64,000 nt of DNA. It comes from Xanthostigma xanthostigma. Its lineage: Eukaryota; Arthropoda; Insecta; Raphidioptera; Raphidiidae. Under the pieces are notes generated by a model. The model had not been told where the DNA came from and made no database searches. It saw only the letters and a program-made list of their open reading frames with translations. Where the stretch lies: contig OY754465.1 in assembly GCA_963575645.1 (NCBI GenBank), positions 3,782,001 through 3,846,000 on the forward strand, in the 5' to 3' direction. Both the position numbers and the translations under genes were made by a program. Shown in pieces: positions 56,030 to 64,000 of the stretch (position 1 is the stretch's first letter; each line of letters opens with the position of its first letter).

Positions 56030-56405
56030 ACTACTGTTTATACAGGGTTACTAAGTACAATTTCGTGACAAATTCAGTTACATAGGTTTCGTTACAATAA
56101 AACGAGTTTTTAAAAGAAATATTTACAACAAAAACAGCATACCGTCGTTGGTTCTGTAATACCTCTAATGTGCAAAAAGTAAAATTTGCAGGAAAAGTCA
56201 AAAAGTGGTTATTTCAGTAATGGATGATAAGAACTAGGAATTTCAGAGGTATATTACTAATTCATACTTATCTTTACTGTACGTGTTTAATCAAGACGAA
56301 GTATTTTCTTAAAAAATATTTAACGTTAATTTCGGATTTATTGGCACGGATGGAGTTATTTGATACAACTTTTCACATAAGAGTTACTTCCCCTTGTTGG
56401 TTACT
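56030..56405. other. Spacer
   Basis: No recognised feature. Confidence 0.35.
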
Positions 56406-56409
56406 GTAT

Positions 56410-57592
56410 AAAAACTTTTTAACAAAAAAATTAAACCGCCGAAAAACTGAAAAGCAAAAAATAATAAATCTTTTTATTTAACTAAGTTCTATTTAAGTAG
56501 TTGAACGTATGTGACAACTAGTATATCTAAGTAATTTTGAGTCGGCGTCAACAATCCTTCGCCGGAAATCTCTGAGAGTTCACGAGAGTTCTCTAATTTG
56601 ATTTGGTTATTTCTTTTAGTGATCTTTGTTCATCGGTTGTTTGACGCCGACTCAAAATTACTTAGATATACTAGTTGTCACATACGTTCAACTACTTAAA
56701 TAGAACTTAGTTAAATAAAAAGATTTATTATTTTTTGCTTTTCAGTTTTTCGGCGGTTTAATTTTTTTGTTAAAAAGTTTTTATTTTATAATTTTTTGTG
56801 GCTATATAATTTATAATTGTAATACACAACTCAGCATGAAAATCTGTGAGTGAACAATAAATCACCCCTATTTTCCCACCCTTAGGGTAGGAATTTTTTT
56901 TCCAAATTTATATGAGACCAACCTCGAGGTATACCCTATCCAATAAAAAAATAATTATCAAAATCGGACTACTCTGTAAAAAGTTATGTGTGGTCATACA
57001 GTACAATCAGTGAGTAAACAATCAATCATCCCCTGTTTTCCTACCCTTAGGGTTGGAATTTTTTTACCAAATTTATATGGGACCAACTTCGGGGTATACC
57101 CTTTCAAACAGAAAAATAATTATCAAAATCGGACTACTCTGTAAAAAGTTATGTGTGGTCATACATTACAATCAGTGAGTGAACAATCAATCATCCCCTG
57201 TTTTCCTACCCTTAGGGTTGGAATTTTTTTACCAAATTTATATGGGACCAACTTCGGGGTATACCCTTTCAAACAAAAAAATATTTATCAAAATCGGACT
57301 ACTCTGTAAAAAGTTATGTGTGGTCATACATTACAATCAGTGAGTGAACAATCAATCATCCCCTGTTTTCCTACCCTTAGGGTTGGAATTTTTTTACCAA
57401 ATTTATATGGGACCAACTTCGGGGTATACCCTTTCAAACAAAAAAATATTTATCAAAATCGGACTACTCTGTAAAAAGTTATGCGTGGTCATACATAAAA
57501 AAAAAAAATAAAAAAAAAAAAAAAAAAAAAAAAATATACGCGTCGACTTGAGAACCTCCTCCGTTTTTGTTTTTCGTCGGTTAAAAATTAAT
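56410..57592 (+). mobile_element. Composite repeat: palindrome, tandem array, poly-A, tail (copy 1)
   Basis: 56410-56785 is a palindrome with about 155-base arms (ends AAAAACTTTTTAACAAAAAA). About 56865-57500 holds four units of roughly 160 bases with CCTACCCTTAGGGTTGGAAT and ATCAAAATCGGACTACTCTG. A poly-A stretch (57500-57536) and the tail GACTTGAGAACCTCCTCCG follow. The whole recurs at 61433-62451 with one unit fewer. Confidence 0.8.
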
Positions 57593-57599
57593 TTGGAGG

Positions 57600-58265
57600 T
57601 ATTACTAGTGTATAGAGCTCCGTTTCCTTAATCTTTTCATTTAAAAAACGTAAAATCTGCCAATTATGCACATAAGAGCTATTACAGAACCAACGACGAT
57701 ACACAAAAGTTTACGATAGAGAAAAAAATGAGCCAGTATACAACAACTTGCTGATGTACAGTAACATCAATGATTATGGATTATTATTGATTGCGTAAGA
57801 CTTGAAAGGTATATCTGTACGAAGTATATGTCTAATAATAATTAGTGGAGCGGCAGACAAGCCGCGACGGGTGGGTGGCAGGGGTAGGGTTGGAGGTATG
57901 TACATTGTACATGGAGAGAAGTGGTGGTGGCCGAGCGGGCAGGCATCACGGTTCCTAGGCAATAACACATTGGAACAGAACAGTGACAGCAGTGAGCACT
58001 AAAGTAATGGATCCATCATCCCACGAGACAATGAGCGGCCGCGTCGCTTATGAGAACGCTCAATTCTTCTTCTGCATCGCATTGCGCGCTGAAACTGGAT
58101 AAAAACTACCGTCATAGGTGTGCGGCAAATCAACGATTTATAAAAATGCAGATTCGCTCAACAAAAACGACTCTCCTGGTCATTGATAGTGCCTAAGTAA
58201 TGTTGTCGACGATTGTATTTAAAGTGAAACTTTTATTCTATCGCCCCGAATTTTTCTGGCCGTCT
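57600..58265. other. Spacer, GC-richer in 57840-57990
   Basis: GGTGGCCGAGCGGGCAGGCA near 57925 looks like a tRNA D-arm, but there is no B-box at the right distance. No gene recognised. Confidence 0.35.
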
Positions 58266-58480
58266 GTTGCATGTCGCATTACAGGCGGCCGCGGAGTAGG
58301 GGTATAAAGTGAAAGACGTTCGGAGTAGGCGCTCGGTAGAGCAGCCAAGGCCAATATGGCGGCGCCCATGGTTAGCATCAGCTGACCGTGTAGTATGTAT
58401 AACACATAGTCAGTCTGTCATGCGGGCAAGTGCTGTACAGTGTTAACATGTTTTTATTCGTGTATTCATGTGAATATTGT
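58266..58480 (+). promoter_or_regulatory. Possible CpG-rich promoter
   Basis: A GC-rich block with many CpG (GCGGCCGCGGAGTAGG), a TATAAAG at 58300, and 55-60 bases downstream CCAATATGGCGGCGCCCATG, close to the YY1/Pho-type AAGATGGCGGC site often near start sites. The ATG inside it is followed by a stop after nine codons. It may be a host promoter or part of a repeat. Confidence 0.25.
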
Positions 58481-58579
58481 TGTTTATAATTAATCGTGAT
58501 GGATAAGTGTCTACAATCCAACGCCTACAATCCAATAAAAGTTTCACTTGCGTCGTGATTTCTTAAAACCACACAACTG

Positions 58580-58700
58580 TTTTTTGAAGTAAAACTTCTT
58601 TAGGCACGCTTGACTTGGGGAGTAAGCTGGTGAATGCCTGACGAGAGCGTTTACGGAAAGTGCGTGATCGGACGAGGCGAACGGAAGTTGAGAGGGAGAT
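58580..58700 (+). repeat. Repeat shared with 63797-64000
   Basis: TTTTTGAAGTAAAACTTCTT and GGCACGCTTGACTTGGGGAG occur in both; the two copies have the same orientation. Confidence 0.7.
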
Positions 58701-58995
58701 ATAAGTTAGTGAAGATACAAAGAGAGATAGTTACGTTTCGTATTTTACTGTAGAGGCAAGAGAGAGAGGTGCGCGCGCACATTTTCTTTCTTTCTTCCTC
58801 AACAAATACTTCACTGGCTAGTGGCGCCATCAGGTGGCCGAAGATATAAGCAGTACTAACAATAGAATGACACATACTATAATTATTATTTTTTCATTAA
58901 TAATTTTCACTTATAATTTATTGTGATACTATAATATTTCGATTTTGCAAACTCATTCATTTTTAATTTTATTACAATATAATTATTAATTAATT

Positions 58996-59133
58996 TTTGT
59001 ATATTTCTTAGCTCAATCCTGAAAAAAATCCAAATCCGGATCGAAAGGTCATTAATATATATTGAATTTATAATTAAATATTTTTGTAATATATTGTCTA
59101 AAAAATTGGTCTATAATTTTATTTATTAAACAA
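58996..59133 (+). repeat. Penelope-like fragment with hammerhead-like motif, copy 3
   Basis: CTGAAAA, a short ATCC...GGAT stem and CGAAAGGTC at 59021-59050, then the shared tail with ATAATTTTATTTATT. Degenerate at two core positions. Confidence 0.4.
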
Positions 59134-60230
59134 TCTATAACAGTCTATATCTTTGAAATACGATGCCTTTACATCACACATATTTTAATTTAAATATTAT
59201 AAAATTAAAATGTATTTATAATACACAATACCTATGATTGGTGGGATAATCTAGACACGTGATACTATATCAGCGAATCATAAGTAACGTCATCAACTTA
59301 TATTTTGCTATAGTATTAGGAGATTAGTTTCTTGTTTGTCATCACTCATCGAACACTGATTGGTTGTGGCTCTAAAAGATTTATTACTGACGTCGCTGCA
59401 TATAACCACATCGCAAAGTAATTTAGCAGATAATTAAAACTCGCCAAACTAACAAAATGAAATATTATATTATGTATACTGTACAATGTATACATAAAAT
59501 CAATAATTGATGATTTAATTATAGATGCAGATAAAAGAAAACAGTGGGAGTATATGCGCAAGTAATTCAAGAATTACAAGGCGCGAAATTTTACATAATA
59601 TACCCCGGCGTTATGTTTGAAAACCGGTGTATATGTTACGGTCTATACCCGAATTCGGTCAATGACCGAAATAAATGCGCAAAACTAGTTTTGACCAACG
59701 AATATTACCCAAACCCGAAATCTTACATTTAAACGGGTATTGACTGTTATAAAATGAGTAAAACTAGTTTTGCGCATTTTCAATTGGACAAAACTAGTTC
59801 TGTCCATTTCTGAACGGACAGTACTAGTATATGGCATCGGAATCTTCTTCGCGTTTTTTAATTAACTTTTCCACATCAATGATACTTATTATATCAAAGC
59901 GATTTATTCTTCTGTGTTGTTTAGCAGACAAAGGTTTTAATTCAGCTTTCAATAAATTTCCTTTCTTAACCTCACTTAGTGTAGTAAGGTAATTATGTTT
60001 CGTCATAAAATTATGTTTCAGAAGCCTCCAATAGGCGAACTAGTTGAGACTACAGTTCATCTTACATTTTTACTTAATTATTACACTGAATATCCCACAA
60101 TTATATTAATTATAGCATTCAGGAGAACAATTCAATAGATAGGTACATAAACTAGAACATAACCCTACTTTTGTTCGGGTTCGGACGTTGATTGAATGAA
60201 ACAAGCAGAACACAATTATTATATAAAAAA
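59134..60230. other. AT-rich spacer
   Basis: A short ACTAGTTTTG(C/T)(G/C)CATT motif recurs four times at 59685-59830. No gene recognised. Confidence 0.4.
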
Positions 60231-60233
60231 CAA

Positions 60234-60430
60234 TGATGGCATGTATCTCTTTTGCACATGCGCCGATTTTTCCCAAAAAAATTTACAAAACTATTAAAAA
60301 TAGATCTAGTAATAAACCATTTACACCATTATTATATAAAAACAATGATGGCATGTATCTCTTTTGCGCATGCGCCGATTTTTCCCAAAAAAATTTACAA
60401 AACTAGTAAAAATAGATCTAATAAGAAACC
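60234..60430. repeat. Dimer of a 105-base unit, also inside 39283-40007
   Basis: ATGGCATGTATCTCTTTTGC and CATGCGCCGATTTTTCCC occur twice in tandem. The same dimer in reverse lies at 39640-39830. Confidence 0.75.
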
Positions 60431-61430
60431 ATTATGAAAAGTACCTATACTAGATAATGTTGGAAGGTGTCACCCTATATAAAATAATAATGTCATATTC
60501 GGATTCAGCGCATATATTTTTCTAGAGCTTAGGATTTTTTAAGATTGTGAATTCAATATCTAAAATCTCGCTAAACATATCTGTAGCTAAAAATCTATTG
60601 GCTTTTAGGTTATGACGTGCCCGTGGACACTTTTTCTTAGTGACCTTTAAACTAGGTATAGGTAAAATAAAACCATTTTCGATCAATTTAACCGGGAACA
60701 AAATCCCATAAGGTTTGTGCGTCGTCCTTTGGTACGGAACATTTAAAGATAATAATCCTTCGATTATTTTTCAATTATTATGATAATAATTCGCTAAATA
60801 AATTTATAACTACTGGATTTTTTCTTATATTTCGTCGATACACGATTTTTTCTTATTTTTTCAACGAAAATCGCGTGAGATCATATCACAGCAGAACGTT
60901 AGACTGTGAGCTACATTGAAGGTCTTCAAACCGCGTCATCTATTGTCGAAATAGGTAAGTTCATTGTTCATTTCTTTCTAAATAGATGAAATTGCGATAT
61001 GTGCACTCTCACAGTTTTACCAATCTATAAATTTTTTTACCAAGAGTCCTATTTAAAGATAACAGATTTCTGTGTTGATATAAATAATTTTAAATCTATT
61101 TTATTGTGTATATGTCTTGTTGATTTGATAATATTTTGGATTGAGTGCTTTTTATCATAAAAAATACAACGCAAAGTTGTAAGTCTTATTTCGGACATTT
61201 CAATGTCCAAATTGAGCCACGTATAAAATTGACTAGTCCAAGTCCAAATTGAATTTCTAACTTTGGTCAATCAGGTTATTCACATCTAGAATTATCTAAA
61301 AACACCCCCGAAACAAAACTATATCAGACATTGATCAAAATGCGATAATGTTCTGAATATTTACCACTCAATTCTAAAAACGCCAGCTCTGCGGATTTTG
61401 ATCATATTCATAGCATAAATAAATATCGTT
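60431..61430. other. AT-rich spacer
   Basis: No recognised feature. Confidence 0.35.
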
Positions 61431-61432
61431 AA

Positions 61433-62451
61433 AAAACTTTTTAACAAAAAAATTAAACCGCCGAAAAACTGAAAAGCAAAAAATAATAAATCTTTTTATT
61501 TAACTAAGTTCTATTTAAGTAGTTGAACGTATGTGACAATCTAGTATATCTAAGTAATTTTGAGTCGGCGTCAACAATCCTTCGCCGGAAATCTTTGAGA
61601 GTTCACGAGAGTTCTCTAATTTGATTTGGTTATTTCTTTTAGTGATCTTTGTTCATTGGTTGTTTGACGCCGACTCAAAATTACTTAGATATACTAGATT
61701 GTCACATACGTTCAACTACTTAAATAGAACTTAGTTAAATAAAAAGATTTATTATTTTTTGCTTTTCAGTTTTTCGGCGGTTTAATTTTTTTGTTAAAAA
61801 GTTTTTATTTTATAATTTTTTGTGGCTATATAATTTATAATTGTAATACACAACTCAGCATGAAAATCTGTGAGTGAACAATAAATCACCCCTATTTTCC
61901 CACCCTTAGGGTAGGAATTTTTTTTCCAAATTTATATGAGACGAACCTCGAGGTATACCCTATCCAATAAAAAAATAATTATCAAAATCGGACAACTCTG
62001 TAAATAGTTATGTGTGGTCATACATTACATTCAGTGAGTAAACAATCAATCATCCCCTGTTTTCCTACCCTTAGGGTTGGAATTTTTTTACCAAATTTAT
62101 ATGGGACCAACTTTGGGGTATACCCTTTCAAACAGAAAAATAATTATCAAAATCGGACTACTCTGTAAAAAGTTATGTGTGGTCATACATTACAATCAGT
62201 GAGTGAACAATCAATCATCCCCTGTTTTCCTACCCTTAGGGTTGGAATTTTTTTACTAAATTTATATGGGACCAACTTCGGGGTATACCCTTTCAAACAA
62301 AAAAATATTTATCAAAATTGGACTACTCTGTAAAAAGTTATGCGTGGTCATACATAAAAAAAAAAAAAATAAAAAAAAAAAAAATAAAAAAAAAAAAATA
62401 TACGCGTCGACTTGAGAACCTCCTCCGTTTTTGTTTTTCGTCGGTTAAAAA
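61433..62451 (+). mobile_element. Composite repeat, copy 2
   Basis: Same order as 56410-57592: palindrome (61433-61805), about three tandem units (61880-62355), poly-A with T interruptions, and the GACTTGAGAACCTCCTCCG tail. Very similar in sequence, same orientation; flanks differ. Confidence 0.8.
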
Positions 62452-62519
62452 TTATATCACAGGCCACTTCTCAGTTTGATGTACAACTGGTACAGAATTA
62501 CTGTATATTAACTCTCTCA

Positions 62520-62985
62520 CTTTGTATACACGACCCCGTAATTGTTTTTTAAAGAACTCTCCCCAAACGCCTTCCCTTTTTCACTGCGCAAAAAACGCCA
62601 TCTCATCGCCACGACACTGCAATTATTTTTAAAGAACTCCCCCCAAACGACTTCTCTTTTCATTGCGCAAAAAGCCATCGCATCGACACGACACCGCAAT
62701 TAATTTTCAAAGAGCTCCCCCCAAACGCCTTCCTTTTTCACTGCGCAAAAAAACGCCATCGCATCGACACGACACCGCAATTAATTTTTAAAAAACTCCA
62801 CCCATACGTCTTCCCTTTTTAATTGCGCAAAAAACGCCATCGCATCGACACGACACCGTAATTAATTTTTAAAGAACTCCCCCCAAACGCCTTCCCTTTT
62901 TAATTGCGCAAAAAAGGCCATCGCATCGACACGTCACCATAATTGTTTTTTTTCTCCCCAAATTCCTTCCCCTTTTCACTGCGAA
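62520..62985. repeat. Tandem array, about 83-base unit, six copies
   Basis: Units carry ACTCCCCCCAAACGCCTTCC, CACTGCGCAAAAAACGCCAT and CATCGACACGACACC. Related block at 35890-36085. Confidence 0.8.
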
Positions 62986-63041
62986 AAAAAAATTTATAAA
63001 ATACAATTTCCGCACTTAAAACAGCTAATAACACTGTTATA

Positions 63042-63400
63042 TATATACTAATATATAAAGCTGAAGAGTTTGTTTGTTTGTTTGGTTGAACGCGCTAATC
63101 TCAGGAACTACTGGTTCGAAATGAATTTTTTTTTTTGTTGAACAGCCCATTTATCGAGGAAGGCTATAGGCTATATAATATCACGCTACGACCAATAGGA
63201 GCGGAGCATCAATGAAAAATGTTGCAAAATGTAACTCAAAATTAGTCCGTCCGACAAAAACTTTTGAACGGTAAGTCCAATCATCATGAAGTTTGGACAC
63301 AACATTCATCTCGGTAAAATAAGACGAATGTGCGTACTCATGTCCCTCCCCGCCCCCTTTCGTTCTTTTGCACCCAGGTGTAACCGGGCGGGACCGCTAG
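63042..63400 (+). mobile_element. Non-autonomous Helitron (family A), short
   Basis: Starts TATATACTAATATATAAAGC (first dinucleotide changed from TC) and ends GGGACCGCTAG|T, with ACCCAGGTGTAACCGGGCGG before it. 359 bases; lacks the insertion present at 47880. Confidence 0.8.
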
Positions 63401-63401
63401 T

Positions 63402-63790
63402 GTTATATAAAATAATAATAATTGTGTATTTCCAGTGGATATATTGCACATCAAGTTATCGTACTAAAATAATGTGTAGGTATTATTATAAGTATACTAA
63501 ACTCGGTCACAGGACAGTTCCATTGCAATCCGGTCATGTGTGTATGTGTGTGTGTTGTATCCTGCCATCCTGGTCCTGTAGCAGGACGTCGTGTAGGTGC
63601 AGATGAAAGAAGAAGAGGAGCGGCGGTTGTATTGTGTGCGGTGCTACCAGGACAGTCAACGGGTAGAAGGGGCTTCAGGGTTACATAAACACAGAAAATC
63701 TCTTAGCCCATCTTGCCCCGCAGCGTCTACTAATTAACACAGACTGATTAAATTCCGAATGAGTCCAAACTATGCCTGAATCGATTTAGT
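63402..63790. other. Spacer
   Basis: Contains a short (TG)n run near 63540-63555. A 106-codon frame crosses it from the Helitron and has no recognised domain. Confidence 0.35.
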
Positions 63791-63796
63791 GCTCAC

Positions 63797-64000
63797 CTTT
63801 TTGAAGTAAAACTTATTTATAGGCACGCTTGACTTGGGGAGTAAGCTGGTAAATGCCTGACGAAATCGCTTACGGAAGTGCAACATCGCGAACGAAATCG
63901 TTTACGGAAGTGCATCATCGCGAACGAAATCGTTTACGGAAATGCATCATCGCGAACGGTGCGTGACTGTTCGAGGCGAACGGTAGTTGAGAGGGAGATA
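63797..64000 (+). repeat. Repeat shared with 58580-58700, with a 31-base triplication
   Basis: After the shared GGCACGCTTGACTTGGGGAG block, a unit CGAAATCGTTTACGGAAGTG plus CATCATCGCGAA occurs about three times (63860-63957). The 58580 copy has one unit. Runs off the window end. Confidence 0.7.

Noticed and set aside
57925-57950. tRNA-Leu/Ser gene
   Set aside because: Only a D-arm-like stretch; no B-box or acceptor pairing.

Overview
This is a repeat-dominated, AT-rich stretch of a eukaryotic nuclear genome, almost certainly an insect. The basis is one spliced C2H2 zinc-finger gene with GT-AG introns, a Jockey-like LINE fragment, tRNA-derived SINEs, Helitrons starting TCTATACTAATATATAAAGC and ending in CTAG, and many short inverted-repeat DNA elements. 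Several repeat ends (a GCGCGAGTCCGACTCG-like block near 52400, the GAGAACCTCCTCCG tail at 57550 and 62415) resemble, from memory, repeats common in Lepidoptera; this is an inference about the order, not a proof. No rRNA gene, intact tRNA gene, CRISPR array or bacterial operon was seen.

The only convincing host gene is on the minus strand at about 43267-46493: a large exon (coding from ATG at 46483 to the donor at 44319) and a second exon (43725-43267), joined in frame across a 593-base intron. The encoded protein (at least 874 residues) has an N-terminal C2HC-like finger, an acidic stretch, about five FTGGKWKP repeats and about 13 more C2H2-type fingers. The last finger is cut by a further donor at 43266-43261, so the 3' exons lie to the left and were not found. 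A GC-rich coding-like patch at 20687-20797 and a CpG-rich, promoter-like patch near 58270-58480 may belong to other genes.

Layout. 1-9 kb: LINE 3' end, foldback elements, a Helitron (4276-4871), a TTAA-flanked element nested in the terminal repeat of a Tc1-like element (5985-7506), and a hAT derivative with an 8-base target duplication (7874-8642). 9-20 kb: solo LTR in a Helitron fragment, a 702-base palindrome, two pogo-like elements, Helitron minisatellite, a second copy of the 4276 Helitron, Harbinger-like MITE. 20-34 kb: Helitrons, hAT elements, a four-level nest (26041-27650), two TTAA-flanked foldbacks, and many copies of an unnamed 'TTATCACGT' family. 34-43 kb: a tandem array made from the middle of a MITE, a foldback with 9-base duplications, more TTATCACGT copies, and a SINE split by a MITE. 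43-47 kb: the zinc-finger gene. 47-64 kb: Helitrons, foldbacks, a solo LTR inside a hAT element, SINE copies, and a duplicated composite of palindrome plus tandem array plus poly-A (56410 and 61433).

Most DNA is explained by layers of transposable elements. Target-site duplications could be read directly for many of them, giving a relative order of insertion. Coordinates of elements without visible duplications are approximate.
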